Assembly: GCF_036226885.1 (NCBI RefSeq)
Contig: NZ_CP109027.1
Location: forward strand, 1,054,001 to 1,118,000
Reading direction: 5' to 3'
Source: Streptomyces sp. NBC_00663
GTDB lineage: Bacteria; Actinomycetota; Actinomycetes; Streptomycetales; Streptomycetaceae
DNA length: 64,000 nucleotides
Shown here piece by piece: positions 1-8,147 of this stretch. The notes below the pieces were generated by a model. It ran no database searches, had not been told where the DNA came from, and worked only from the letters and a program-made list of their open reading frames with translations. Positions within the stretch are counted from its first letter, which is position 1; each line of letters starts with the position of its first letter. A program made the position numbers and the translations under genes.

Positions 1-286
1 CGGGGGTCCAGACGTTGACGGTCAGCCAGTCGTCACCGGTCGGCAGGCTCCAGGGCGGCACGGAGGCGGGATCGGGGCCGAGCGGTTCCTGTGGGACCGG
101 CGGTCCGAACGCGGTCGCTTCCCGCACCCCGGCCCAGCGCTCCGCCGGTCGCGGCGCCGCGAACCGCGCCTCTCCCAGCGGGGGCTGTGCGTAGGGGATG
201 CCGCGGAAGACGTCCAGGCCGTCCTCACGGCGACCGCGGACCACGCCGGCCGTCGTACCGGCCTCGGGAGACTCGCTCCTGCTCAT
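1..286 (-). CDS. Type-B carboxylesterase, C-terminus beyond the window
   Basis: Only the first 95 codons are in the window; the gene runs off the left edge. The N-terminus reads MSRSESPEAGTTAGVVRGRR and continues with GIPYAQPPLGEARFAAPRP at about residues 30-48, the hallmark start of type-B carboxylesterase/lipase (COesterase, alpha/beta hydrolase) proteins, followed by DDWLTVNVWTP, the usual beta-strand before the oxyanion region. The catalytic Ser, Glu and His lie outside the window. The ATG at 286 has an AAGGAG ribosome site 7 bases upstream. No signal peptide is visible, so a cytoplasmic esterase is likely. The family assignment is firm from the N-terminal motif; the substrate is unknown. 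Confidence 0.85.
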   Translation of the reverse strand, partial: MSRSESPEAGTTAGVVRGRREDGLDVFRGIPYAQPPLGEARFAAPRPAERWAGVREATAFGPPVPQEPLGPDPASVPPWSLPTGDDWLTVNVWTP

Positions 287-351
287 CGGCGACTCCTTGA
301 AGGATCTGTGGTGCGCCGAGTCTCACACCGGGGGCCGCACTTGACCAGCCC

Positions 352-373
352 CCGGTGAATGAACTTTCACTGG
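352..373. promoter_or_regulatory. Small dyad upstream of the carboxylesterase
   Basis: CCGGTGAA and TTCACTGG flank TGAACT, giving a 7/8 inverted repeat between the end of the GH55-like gene and the esterase start. It could be a weak terminator or a repressor site; there is no T-tract. Seen by eye only. Confidence 0.3.
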
Positions 374-401
374 GCGAACAAACAGTCCCTTCCCCGAGGC
401 G

Positions 402-2588
402 TCACGGATAGCTCACCAGGTTGGCGACGTTCGTCGAAGAGTTGGACGGGCCGCCCCGGTCGTTGATGACGTGCCGGATCGTGCCGGTGCCACCCAGCGA
501 GACGGTCACCATGTTCTGGAAACGTACGTTCGGGGCGCCCGGCACCTCGAAGGCGTGCTCCGCGGTGACGCTCGGGTTGACGTTGAAGTAGCAGTAGCTG
601 CCGAGCCCGTAGGCCTGGTGGCTGGTGACGGTGTTCGCGACCTTGTAGGCGGCGTAGCCCTGGGTGGAGCCGTTCATCCAGGCGGCCTGGTTGGGCGGGT
701 CGTAGGGCATCTCGTTCTGGTAGAAGTACGTCCGGCCGCCGTTGCCGTTCCAGATCGTCTGGTGCTTCTGGTAGTGCTCGACGAACAGCCCGTACATCGT
801 CACGTCGTCGCCGTTGACGATCAGTCCGGTGTCGGCGGTGTTGATGGTCCAGCCGACGCCTGTGCCGTGGTCGGCGCGCCAGATCCACATGTGGTCGCCG
901 ATGACGTCGTCGCTGTTGACGACGAGGCTGGTGGTGGCCTTGCCCACGGCGGCGCCGCCGACGCGGAAGTAGACGTCGTGCAGCGAGGTGGGGTCGGCCG
1001 AGTGGTCGGCGGCGGCGCCGGTCGGGCCGATCTCCACCAGCGTCTGGGAGTTGGTGGTGCCGGCGTCGAAGAGGAGGCCCGCGAGCTTCACTCCGTCGAC
1101 GTCGGCGACCGTCATGGCGGTGAGGCCGTTGTCGGGGACGAAGGTGGCGAGTCCGAGGCCGAGGACGACGGTGTCCGGGCGGGTCACGCGCAGGGTCTGG
1201 TCGAGGTGGTAGACGCCGGGGGTGACCAGCAGGTTCTTGCCCTCGGCCAGCGCGGAGTTGATCTGTGCGGCGGTCGCGCCCGGCTTGACGACGTAGAACT
1301 GGTCGATGCCGAGCGAGGTCCCCGGGGGGTTGCCGCTCGCCCAGCTGGTCGCCGAGGAGTTGGTCCGCACGGCGGGCACGAACACCTTGTAGGCGCCCGC
1401 GCCGTCGACGTACAGGAAGGGCTTCTCGCGTACGGTCGGCGTCTGGTTCACCGTGGTGTAGGGCGGGTTGGGGAAGCTGTTGCCCGGGACGCCCTGGCTG
1501 CCGACGAAGACCATGTTCCAGTTGGACCCGGTCCAGCTGCCGAGCTGGGAGTTGCGGGTGAGCCACTGCTGCTGGGTGCCGGAGCGGACCTGGCCGTCGA
1601 TCTTGGTGTCGGCCATGAACCCGCCGCTGGACCAACCGCCGTCGCTGAGTTCCAGGTTGCCGCGGACATGCATGCGCCGGTAGCCGGAGGCCTGCGAGAC
1701 CGCCCAACGGTCCGTGCCGCCCGTCGGGTTGACGGACAGGTTCTCGGCGCCGCGCCAGAAGTTCTGGGTGGCGTTCTGCGGCGGGAACCAGTCGGCCTCC
1801 ACATGCACCGCGCCGTTGATCGTGACCGAGTCGGGCGACTGGCCGAGCCCCAGTACCTGGGTGTAGAAGCCGACGTTGACGTCGTTGCTGTAGGTACCGG
1901 GCTTGAACATCACGGCATAGCGCTGGGCGCCGAACTGGTTGGTCTCCTGCTGCTGGAAGATCTGGTTCAGCCGGCTCTGGATGGTGGCCGAGGGCATGGA
2001 CGGGTCGAAGACGACCACGTTCGGGCCGAGGTCGACGTCGCCGGGCGCGGCGCTCACGGGGGCGACCTGGAAGCGCTGGGCGGCGGTGCCGTTGCAGGTG
2101 TACTGCACCAGTTGGACGCTGTCGGCGGTCGAGGCCGCGGGCACGTCGAGACACTTGCCGCTGTTGCGGTTGACGAAGTGGTAGGCGCCACCGCCCTCGT
2201 CGACGGGCAGCCACTGCTGGTTGGCGCCGCCGCCGTAGGTCCACAGGTGCACGGCCGCGTTGTCGGCGGTGGACACGTCGCTGACGTCGGCGACCTGCTG
2301 GGCGTCGTTGCGGTTGTTGATCCGGACGTAGCCGTCGCCGGTGGCGGTGAAACTCCACTGCTGGGCGGTGGTGTTGTTGCAGGTGTACTGCTGTACGGCG
2401 GTGCCGTTGACGGTGGCCGCCGAGCGGGCGTCCAGGCACTTGCCGCTGCCGGCGCCCACGACCGTGGACCAGCCGGTGGGCAGGGCGGTGACCGCGGCCT
2501 GGGCGGGCTGGAGGCCGGTGAGGACCGAGGCGGCGGTGGCGGCGGCCAGCGCGGCCGCGGCGGTGCGGGGTCTGGGGAGTCGGAGCAC
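402..2588 (-). CDS. Secreted GH55-like beta-glucanase with N-terminal ricin-type (CBM13) domain
   Basis: A 728-residue exported protein. I chose the GTG at 2588 (LRLPRPRTAAAALAAATAAS...) because it begins a compact signal peptide ending QPAQA and is preceded by AGGAG; a longer ATG reading from 2645 puts about 19 polar residues before it. Residues about 40-165 form a ricin-B/CBM13 trefoil (repeated GKCLD, QQW motifs). The remainder, from VVVFDPSM onward, is a right-handed beta-helix protein resembling actinobacterial GH55 exo-beta-1,3-glucanases. FVEHYQ near residue 601 resembles the region of the GH55 catalytic acid. Some databases label relatives 'adenylyl cyclase' or 'factor 5/8 domain', which is uninformative. 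A promoter and DasR-like operator lie upstream. Family assignment is from memory of the fold and motifs, so moderately sure. Confidence 0.7.
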   Translation of the reverse strand: MLRLPRPRTAAAALAAATAASVLTGLQPAQAAVTALPTGWSTVVGAGSGKCLDARSAATVNGTAVQQYTCNNTTAQQWSFTATGDGYVRINNRNDAQQVADVSDVSTADNAAVHLWTYGGGANQQWLPVDEGGGAYHFVNRNSGKCLDVPAASTADSVQLVQYTCNGTAAQRFQVAPVSAAPGDVDLGPNVVVFDPSMPSATIQSRLNQIFQQQETNQFGAQRYAVMFKPGTYSNDVNVGFYTQVLGLGQSPDSVTINGAVHVEADWFPPQNATQNFWRGAENLSVNPTGGTDRWAVSQASGYRRMHVRGNLELSDGGWSSGGFMADTKIDGQVRSGTQQQWLTRNSQLGSWTGSNWNMVFVGSQGVPGNSFPNPPYTTVNQTPTVREKPFLYVDGAGAYKVFVPAVRTNSSATSWASGNPPGTSLGIDQFYVVKPGATAAQINSALAEGKNLLVTPGVYHLDQTLRVTRPDTVVLGLGLATFVPDNGLTAMTVADVDGVKLAGLLFDAGTTNSQTLVEIGPTGAAADHSADPTSLHDVYFRVGGAAVGKATTSLVVNSDDVIGDHMWIWRADHGTGVGWTINTADTGLIVNGDDVTMYGLFVEHYQKHQTIWNGNGGRTYFYQNEMPYDPPNQAAWMNGSTQGYAAYKVANTVTSHQAYGLGSYCYFNVNPSVTAEHAFEVPGAPNVRFQNMVTVSLGGTGTIRHVINDRGGPSNSSTNVANLVSYP

Positions 2589-2666
2589 GTCATCTCCTGT
2601 GCCGACACGGCGGCGCGAGGTGGGGGGTGGGGAAGCCGGTTTCACCGCGGCTTAGTTCACTGCGTG

Positions 2667-2695
2667 ATTTAAGAAGTGAGAGATGGACATGTCAA
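2667..2695 (-). promoter_or_regulatory. Sigma-70-type promoter for the GH55-like gene
   Basis: On the minus strand TTGACA (2695-2690) and TTAAAT (2672-2667) are separated by exactly 17 bases, about 80 bases before the chosen GTG. This is an unusually good HrdB-type promoter for a GC-rich genome. Confidence 0.7.
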
Positions 2696-2698
2696 GAG

Positions 2699-2714
2699 GT
2701 TGGTATGGACCAGT
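2699..2714 (-). promoter_or_regulatory. DasR-like (dre-type) operator upstream of the GH55-like promoter
   Basis: Minus strand reads ACTGGTCCATACCAAC, with dyad TGGT-N4-ACCA. It matches the published DasR element ACTGGTCTAGACCACT at 12 of 16 positions by my count and sits directly upstream of the -35 box, as in chitinase promoters. It could equally be bound by another GntR/HutC-family regulator. Confidence 0.5.
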
Positions 2715-2784
2715 TGAGGTGCGGGGTGGCTCACAATGATCACGTACGCCCCTGAACCGGCCCGCGTGACAAGGAGCCCCGTCC

Positions 2785-3417
2785 ATGGACCTGCGAGCGG
2801 CGCTGACCGCCCACCGCCTCGTCGCGATCGTGCGCGGCGACGACCCCGAGGCCGCCCTGCGCACCGTGCTGACCCTGGCCGACGAGGGAGTCGGGCTCAT
2901 CGAGGTGTCGCTGACCGGGCGGGACGCCCTGTCCGTCATCGAGCGCGCCCGCGAGGCCCTCGGCCCGGACCGGCCGCTCGGCGCCGGAACCGTCCTGACC
3001 GCGGACGACGCACGGGCCGCCCGTGACGCCGGGGCGGACTTCGCGGTCACCCCGGCGCTCGGCGAGGGCGTCACCGCGGCCCACGCGCTGGGCCTGCCGG
3101 TGCTGGCGGGTGTCATGACCCCCACCGAGATCGTGACGGCCCGCGGCCAGGGCGCCACCGGACTCAAGGTCTTCCCGGCCGCGCAGGCCGGCGGCCCCGC
3201 CTACCTCAGGGCCCTGCGCGGGCCGTTCCCGCACGAACTCCTGGTCCCGGTCGGCGGAGTCGACGAGGCCGCCGCCCGCGCCTACCTGGCGGCCGGGGCC
3301 ACCGCCGTAGGCGTCGGCTCCCCGCTGATCGGCGACGCCGCCGACGGCGGCGGCCACAGCGCCCTGCGCGAGCGCGCCCGCGCCTTTCTCGCCGCCGTCC
3401 GCGAGGCCACGGCATGA
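2785..3417 (+). CDS. eda: KDPG/KHG aldolase
   Basis: A 210-residue class I aldolase that cleaves 2-keto-3-deoxy-6-phosphogluconate (or the galactonate analogue) to pyruvate and glyceraldehyde 3-phosphate. The TIM-barrel motifs are clear: IEVSLTG with the general base Glu40, and TGLKVFPAAQ with Schiff-base Lys128; VGVGSPLI closes the phosphate site. Length is normal for the family. AAGGAG precedes the ATG. Its stop overlaps the start of a PfkB sugar kinase (ATGA), so the two form a translationally coupled pair converting 2-keto-3-deoxygluconate to central metabolites. This looks like a branch from uronate, galactonate or deoxy-sugar catabolism rather than a full Entner-Doudoroff set, since no edd is nearby. 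Confidence 0.9.
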   Translation: MDLRAALTAHRLVAIVRGDDPEAALRTVLTLADEGVGLIEVSLTGRDALSVIERAREALGPDRPLGAGTVLTADDARAARDAGADFAVTPALGEGVTAAHALGLPVLAGVMTPTEIVTARGQGATGLKVFPAAQAGGPAYLRALRGPFPHELLVPVGGVDEAAARAYLAAGATAVGVGSPLIGDAADGGGHSALRERARAFLAAVREATA

Positions 3418-4400
3418 GGAGCGCGTGGCGGCCCGCCGGGGGCCCGGTCGTCTGTGTCGGCGAGACCATGGCGGCCCTGGCCCCGGCCGCGCCGGAGCCG
3501 CTGGAGACCGTCGAGAACCTGCGCCTGTCGGTCGCGGGGGCGGAGTCGAACGTGGCGATGTACCTCGCCGGCCTCGGCGTCCCCGTCTCGTGGATCTCCT
3601 CCCTCGGCGCCGACGCGTTCGGCCGGCGCGTACGTGCCGTGGTCGCCGCGGCGGGCGTCGACGTGGGCGCCGTACGCCACGACACGAAGCGGCGGACCGG
3701 GCTGCTCGTGAAGGAACCGGGCCCCGCCGGCACCCGCGTCCACTACTACCGCGCCGGTTCGGCCGCGTCAGCCATGGGCCCCGAGGTCCTGGACGACCCG
3801 AGCGTGGCCGCCGCCTCGCTCGTCCACCTCACCGGTGTGACCCCGGCGCTCTCGCCGTCGTGCCGCGCCCTCGTGGAACGAGCCCTGGCCACCCCGCCGG
3901 ACGATCGCCCGTACGCGATCAGCTTCGACGTCAACCACCGCCCCGCGCTCTGGCCGGACGGCACGGCCGCCGCCGTGCTCCGCGAACTGGCCGACCGCGC
4001 GGACATCGCCTTCGTCGGTCTGGACGAAGCCCAGGGCCTGTGGGGCGCGGACCTCGAACCGGCCGATGTGCGGCGGCTGTTGCCGCGTCCGCGGCTGCTG
4101 GTCGTCAAGGACGGCGGACGGGCGGTCACCGCCTTCGGCGAGGAGCAGACCTGGACCGTGCCCGCCCTGCCGGTGGACGTGGTGGAGCCGGTGGGCGCCG
4201 GGGACGCCTTCGCGGCCGGGTTCCTGGCCGGGCTGACACCGGACGGGGACGTGGAGCGGGCCCTGCGCCTCGGGCACATCACGGCCGCGTCCGCGCTCGG
4301 GGTGACGGGCGACCACGGCCCGCTGCCGGACCCCGCCCACATCGAGCACCTCATCGCGCACGCCTGGACACAGCCGGCCCGCACCGGTCCCCCGTCGTGA
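3414..4400 (+). CDS. kdgK: PfkB-family sugar kinase, probably 2-keto-3-deoxygluconate kinase
   Basis: A 328-residue ribokinase-fold carbohydrate kinase. It opens with VVCVGETMAALAP, has the substrate-lid region AGAESNVAMYLAGLG, and ends with the PfkB signature VEPVGAGDAFAAGFLAGL around residues 258-276, whose Asp is the catalytic base. Coupling by an ATGA overlap to KDPG aldolase argues for 2-keto-3-deoxygluconate (or 2-keto-3-deoxygalactonate) as substrate, giving the phosphorylated substrate of the aldolase. The exact epimer cannot be read from sequence. The ATG at 3414 is the overlapping start; downstream GTG/ATG codons are possible alternatives. A 69-base gap then leads to the dhaKLM genes. 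Confidence 0.85.
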   Translation: MRSAWRPAGGPVVCVGETMAALAPAAPEPLETVENLRLSVAGAESNVAMYLAGLGVPVSWISSLGADAFGRRVRAVVAAAGVDVGAVRHDTKRRTGLLVKEPGPAGTRVHYYRAGSAASAMGPEVLDDPSVAAASLVHLTGVTPALSPSCRALVERALATPPDDRPYAISFDVNHRPALWPDGTAAAVLRELADRADIAFVGLDEAQGLWGADLEPADVRRLLPRPRLLVVKDGGRAVTAFGEEQTWTVPALPVDVVEPVGAGDAFAAGFLAGLTPDGDVERALRLGHITAASALGVTGDHGPLPDPAHIEHLIAHAWTQPARTGPPS

Positions 4401-4469
4401 CCTTCGCTGCCGCACGTTCGATACTGCATGCATCAGGTGTCCTGTTCACGTTTCGGCCAGGAGGTACCC

Positions 4470-5462
4470 ATGCGGATGCTCATCAACGTCCCGGAGACCG
4501 TCGTCGCGGACGCGCTGCGCGGACTGGCGGCCGCCCATCCCGAACTCACCGTCGACGTGGAGAACCGGGTGATCGTACGACGGGACGCTCCCGTGGCCGG
4601 AAAGGTGGCCCTGGTCTCCGGCGGCGGTTCCGGACACGAGCCGCTGCACGGCGGGTTCGTGGGCCCCGGCATGCTGTCGGCGGCCTGCCCCGGCGAGGTG
4701 TTCACCTCCCCCGTGCCCGACCAGATGGTGCGGGCGGCGGCGGCCGTGGACAGCGGCGCGGGCGTGCTGTTCATCGTGAAGAACTACACCGGTGACGTCC
4801 TCAACTTCGACATGGCCGCCGAACTCGCCGAGGACGAGGGCATCCAGGTGGCGAAGGTGCTCGTCAACGACGACGTGGCCGTCACCGACAGCCTCTACAC
4901 GGCGGGCCGGCGCGGCACGGGCGCCACCCTGTTCGTCGAGAAGATCGCCGGTGCCGCCGCGGACGAGGGCCAGCCGCTGGAGCGCGTCGAGTCGATCGCC
5001 CGTCAGGTCAACGAGAGCTCCCGCAGTTTCGGCGTCGCGCTCAGCGCCTGCACCACGTACGCCAAGGGCAGCCCCACCTTCGATCTGCCCGACGGCGAAC
5101 TGGAGCTGGGCATCGGCATCCACGGCGAACCGGGCCGGGAGCGGCGGGCGATGATGACCTCGCGCGAGATCGCCGACTTCGCCGTGACCGCGATCCTCGA
5201 CGACATCAGCCCGCGCAATCCGGTGCTGCTGCTGGTCAACGGCATGGGCGCGACCCCGCTCCTGGAGCTGTACGGGTTCAACGCCGAGGTGCAGCGGGCG
5301 CTGACCGAGCGCGGGGTGGCCATCGCCCGCACCCTCGTCGGCAACTACGTCACCTCCCTCGACATGGCGGGCGTCTCGGTCACGCTGTGCCAGATCGACG
5401 AGGAGACGCTGCGGCTGTGGGACGCCCCGGTGAAGACCGCGGGGCTGCGCTGGGGCATGTGA
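4470..5462 (+). CDS. dhaK: PTS-dependent dihydroxyacetone kinase, substrate-binding subunit DhaK
   Basis: A 330-residue protein. The ATG at 4470 follows AGGAGGTACCC, an excellent ribosome site; an upstream in-frame ATG at 4428 has none. SGGGSGHEPLHGGF at residues 50-63 and IGIHGEPG containing His218 are diagnostic: in Escherichia coli DhaK the same-numbered His218 binds dihydroxyacetone covalently as a hemiaminal. The enzyme phosphorylates dihydroxyacetone using a phosphoryl group relayed from PEP through HPr, DhaM and DhaL-bound ADP. The first of three adjacent dha genes (dhaK, dhaL, dhaM), all on the plus strand; with the upstream KDG genes it feeds triose phosphates into glycolysis. Confidence 0.93.
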   Translation: MRMLINVPETVVADALRGLAAAHPELTVDVENRVIVRRDAPVAGKVALVSGGGSGHEPLHGGFVGPGMLSAACPGEVFTSPVPDQMVRAAAAVDSGAGVLFIVKNYTGDVLNFDMAAELAEDEGIQVAKVLVNDDVAVTDSLYTAGRRGTGATLFVEKIAGAAADEGQPLERVESIARQVNESSRSFGVALSACTTYAKGSPTFDLPDGELELGIGIHGEPGRERRAMMTSREIADFAVTAILDDISPRNPVLLLVNGMGATPLLELYGFNAEVQRALTERGVAIARTLVGNYVTSLDMAGVSVTLCQIDEETLRLWDAPVKTAGLRWGM

Positions 5463-5509
5463 GCCGACGCCGAAGGGCCGTCAACCCACCTACCACGCAA
5501 GGAGATCCA

Positions 5510-6109
5510 GTGCTCGACGCCGAATTCTTCCGCCGTTGGATGACGGCGACCGCCGCATCGGTGGACCGCGAGGCGGAGCGGCTGACCGCCCTCGACTCCC
5601 CCATCGGGGACGCCGACCACGGCAGCAACCTCCAGCGCGGGTTCCGCGCCGTGACGGCCGTCCTGGAGAAGGAGGCCCCGGACACGCCCGGCGCGGTGCT
5701 CACGCTGGCCGGACGGCAGCTGATCTCCACGGTCGGCGGGGCGTCAGGACCGCTGTACGGCACGCTGCTGCGGCGCACCGGGAAGGCGCTCGGGGAGGCC
5801 GCCGAGGTCGACGAGGGGCAGTTCGCCGAGGCGTTCCGGGCGGGGGTGGACGCGGTCATGGCCCTCGGCGGGGCCGCGCCCGGCGACAAGACCATGATCG
5901 ACACGCTGGTCCCGGCCGTGGACGCGCTCGGCGACGGGTTCGCCGCCGCCCGGGCCGCCGCGGAGGAGGGCGCCCTCGCGACGGCGCCGTTGCAGGCCCG
6001 CAAGGGCCGGGCGAGCTATCTGGGCGAGCGCAGCATCGGACACCAGGACCCGGGCGCCACCTCGTCCGCACTGCTGGTCGCGGCACTCGCGGAGGCGAAC
6101 GGTGAGTGA
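5510..6109 (+). CDS. dhaL: Dihydroxyacetone kinase ADP-binding subunit DhaL
   Basis: A 199-residue all-helical subunit that keeps ADP/ATP tightly bound and transfers phosphate between DhaM and dihydroxyacetone on DhaK. I chose GTG 5510 because AAGGAGATCCA directly precedes it and the product (LDAEFFRRWM...) aligns with DhaL N-termini; the longer reading overlaps dhaK without a ribosome site. SPIGDADHGSNLQRGF carries the Asp cluster that binds two Mg ions and nucleotide phosphates, and GGASGPLYGTLL and GDKTMIDTL are further DhaL motifs. It overlaps dhaM by 8 bases. Confidence 0.92.
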   Translation: MLDAEFFRRWMTATAASVDREAERLTALDSPIGDADHGSNLQRGFRAVTAVLEKEAPDTPGAVLTLAGRQLISTVGGASGPLYGTLLRRTGKALGEAAEVDEGQFAEAFRAGVDAVMALGGAAPGDKTMIDTLVPAVDALGDGFAAARAAAEEGALATAPLQARKGRASYLGERSIGHQDPGATSSALLVAALAEANGE

Positions 6110-6512
6110 CGGCGAGCTCGTGGGGATCGTGCTGGTCTCGCACAGTGCCCAGGTCGCCGCGTCGGTCGCCGAGTTGGCACGGGGGCTCGCGGGTGGTGGC
6201 ATCGAGGTGCCGGTCGCGCCGGCGGGCGGCACCGAGGGCGGGGAGCTCGGGACCAGCTCCGCGCTCATCGCCGCTGCCGCCGCCTCGGTGGACCGGGGTG
6301 CCGGGGTCGCCGTCCTCACCGACCTCGGCAGTGCCGTCCTGACGGTCAAGGCGCTGCTGGCCGAGGGCGATGAACTCCCCGGCAACACCCGCCTGGTGGA
6401 CGCCCCGTTCGTCGAGGGCGCGGTCGCGGCTGTCGTCACGGCCGCCACGGGCGCGGACCTCGCGGCGGTGGAGGCGGCGGCAGCGGAGGCGTACACGTAC
6501 CGCAAGGTCTGA
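6102..6512 (+). CDS. dhaM: Dihydroxyacetone kinase phosphoryl-donor subunit DhaM (EIIA-Man-like)
   Basis: A 136-residue single-domain protein of the mannose-type EIIA fold. VGIVLVSHSAQVA places the phosphorylated His at residue 14, and GGTEGGELGTSS and VLTDLGSAVL are conserved DhaM motifs. Unlike E. coli DhaM it lacks fused HPr and EI-like domains, so it must take phosphate from the general PTS protein HPr. GTG 6102 overlaps the end of dhaL, consistent with coupled translation. A short gap leads to a convergent TetR gene, so the dha transcript probably ends near 6515. Confidence 0.9.
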   Translation: MSDGELVGIVLVSHSAQVAASVAELARGLAGGGIEVPVAPAGGTEGGELGTSSALIAAAAASVDRGAGVAVLTDLGSAVLTVKALLAEGDELPGNTRLVDAPFVEGAVAAVVTAATGADLAAVEAAAAEAYTYRKV

Positions 6513-6521
6513 AAAGACCCC

Positions 6522-7160
6522 TCAGGACAGCCCGCGCGCCGCGACGGCGAGGGCCGAGCACATGGTGTCCGCCAGCTCGGCCTCCGCCCTCGCGGCGTCC
6601 GTCTGCTCGGTCTCGACGCGCCAGGCGTAGTGCTCCACCGCCGCGCGCAGGGCCGCGTTGAACATCGCCGCCTGGATCGTGGGCCGCAGGTCGTCCGCGG
6701 GCAGGCCGGCCCGCTCGCCGAGAGCGCGGGCGAACGCCGGCTCGGCCTCGTCGTACGTCTGAAGCCAGATCGCGCGCAGCGAGGGTTCGGTGCGGGTCAG
6801 TCGTACCAGCGCCCCGACCGTCGCCCGCTCCGGGCCGGCGACGAAGGCGGGGTCGGCCGCGAGGCGGCGGTCGAAGAGCTGCTCCAGGGGCTGCCCGGGG
6901 CGCCACTCCCGCAGGCACTCGGCGATCACGTCGATGCCGGCCGAGAACAGCGGCCGTACGCAGCTCTCCTTGCTCGGGAAGTAGCGCCAGAGGGTGCGGG
7001 CGGAGACGCCGACCGCCTGGCCGATCTGTTCGCCGGTGGTGGCCGCGACGCCCTGGGTGACGAACAGGTCGACCGCGGCCCGGGCGATCTCCAGCCTGAA
7101 CTCCGCCTTGCGCTCCTCGGTCAGCGGTGGTCGTCCCGTCCGTCCGCGCGCTGCGGTCAT
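6522..7160 (-). CDS. TetR/AcrR-family transcriptional regulator
   Basis: 212 residues from the ATG at 7160, which follows GGAGGAACAC; an upstream in-frame start would add an unlikely leader. The N-terminal helix-turn-helix is at residues about 15-60 (FVTQGVAATTGEQIGQAVGVSARTLWRYFPSKESCV), typical of TetR. The C-terminal ligand-binding half is variable and gives no ligand clue. It is divergent from the SDR gene at 7306, and an ATGTC-N7-GACAT dyad lies between them, so it most likely represses itself and that SDR. It is convergent with dhaM and probably unrelated to it. Confidence 0.88.
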   Translation of the reverse strand: MTAARGRTGRPPLTEERKAEFRLEIARAAVDLFVTQGVAATTGEQIGQAVGVSARTLWRYFPSKESCVRPLFSAGIDVIAECLREWRPGQPLEQLFDRRLAADPAFVAGPERATVGALVRLTRTEPSLRAIWLQTYDEAEPAFARALGERAGLPADDLRPTIQAAMFNAALRAAVEHYAWRVETEQTDAARAEAELADTMCSALAVAARGLS

Positions 7161-7211
7161 GTGTTCCTCCGGCTCCGGTGATCGTCTCCCGGAATTCTCC
7201 ACCACCATTTT

Positions 7212-7228
7212 ATGTCACTCGCAGACAT
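7212..7228. promoter_or_regulatory. Dyad operator in the TetR/SDR divergent promoter
   Basis: ATGTC (7212-7216) and GACAT (7224-7228) form an inverted repeat with a 7-base spacer, midway between the divergent TetR and SDR starts. Size and position fit a TetR-family operator; binding is inferred. Confidence 0.5.
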
Positions 7229-7305
7229 TAAGTCGTAGAGTGGGTACACACCGGGCGCGTCGCTCTCGTACGCCGCCCCTCGCACCGCACGGACAGGGAA
7301 CCGAC

Positions 7306-8067
7306 ATGGCCACTGGACTCGACGGACGCAGCGTCATCGTCACCGGAGCGAGCTCGGGGATCGGTCGCGCCGCCGCACTGGCCTTCGCCGCCGAGGGAGC
7401 GAAGGTGCTGGTCGCGGATCTGAACGCGGACGGGGCGGAGAAGGTCGTCAGCGAGATCGGGGAGGCGGGCGGCACGGCGGTCGCCGTCACCGGCGATCTG
7501 AGCGAGCAGGCCGTCGTCGACCGGGTGACCGCGACCGCGGTGGAGCGGTTCGGCGGTGTGGACGTGCTGGTGAACAACGCCGGGATCATGGACCGGATGT
7601 CGGCGCTGGCGGATGTGAGCGACGCGGAGTGGGAGCGGGTGCTGCGGGTCAACCTGACCGCGCCCTTCCTGCTGACGCGGGCCGTGCTGCCGCACATGCT
7701 GGAGGCGGGCGGGGGCGCGATCGTGAGCACCGCCTCCGAGGCCGGGCTGCGGGGCAGCGCCGCGGGCGCCGCCTACACGGCCTCGAAGCACGGCATCGTG
7801 GGCCTCACCAAGAACCTGGCCGTGATGTACCGCAACCAGGGCATCCGGGCCAACGCCATCGCCCCGGGCGGCACCGCGACCGGCATGATCCCGGACATCG
7901 ACGGCAAGGCACACGGCCCGCAGGCACTCGGCCCCTACTTCGGCAACGTAGGCCGTGTCTCCGAGCCGGAGGAGCAGGCCGCCGCGATCGTCTTCCTCGC
8001 CTCGGACGCGGCCAGCAACATCAACGGAGTGGTACTGGCCGTGGACAACGGCTGGTCGGCGGTCTGA
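7306..8067 (+). CDS. Short-chain dehydrogenase/reductase
   Basis: 253 residues, the usual size of a classical SDR. The cofactor motif TGASSGIGRAAALAF is at residues 13-27, NNAG at about 88, and the catalytic Tyr and Lys are in YTASKHGI; the C-terminus AVDNGWSAV is the family ending. The acidic residue after beta-2 (VADLNAD) suggests NAD(H). Start ATG 7306 gives MATGLDGRS; the ribosome site (ACAGGGAACC) is weak. Its divergent TetR neighbour and the dyad at 7212 suggest induction by a small hydrophobic compound. A 24-bp tandem repeat follows immediately after its stop. Substrate unknown. Confidence 0.88.
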   Translation: MATGLDGRSVIVTGASSGIGRAAALAFAAEGAKVLVADLNADGAEKVVSEIGEAGGTAVAVTGDLSEQAVVDRVTATAVERFGGVDVLVNNAGIMDRMSALADVSDAEWERVLRVNLTAPFLLTRAVLPHMLEAGGGAIVSTASEAGLRGSAAGAAYTASKHGIVGLTKNLAVMYRNQGIRANAIAPGGTATGMIPDIDGKAHGPQALGPYFGNVGRVSEPEEQAAAIVFLASDAASNINGVVLAVDNGWSAV

Positions 8068-8071
8068 CACA

Positions 8072-8143
8072 CCCACGGGGCGGCGGCCCGAGGCACCCAG
8101 GGAGCGGAGGTCCGACTCGCCCAGGGAGCGGTGGTCCGACGCG
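8072..8143. repeat. Three tandem 24-bp repeats after an SDR stop codon
   Basis: Units start at 8072, 8096 and 8120 (CCCACGGGGCGG, CCCAGGGAGCGG, CCCAGGGAGCGG ...GTCCGAC). They fill nearly the whole gap between the stop of the SDR and the stop of the convergent GH75 gene. The last two copies are the most alike. Confidence 0.75.
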
Positions 8144-8147
8144 GCGC

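Noticed and set aside
471..2672. 733-codon open frame opposite the GH55-like gene
   Set aside because: It is the mirror of a real secreted enzyme in GC-rich DNA: low-complexity V/G/D/R composition, no family motif and no ribosome site.
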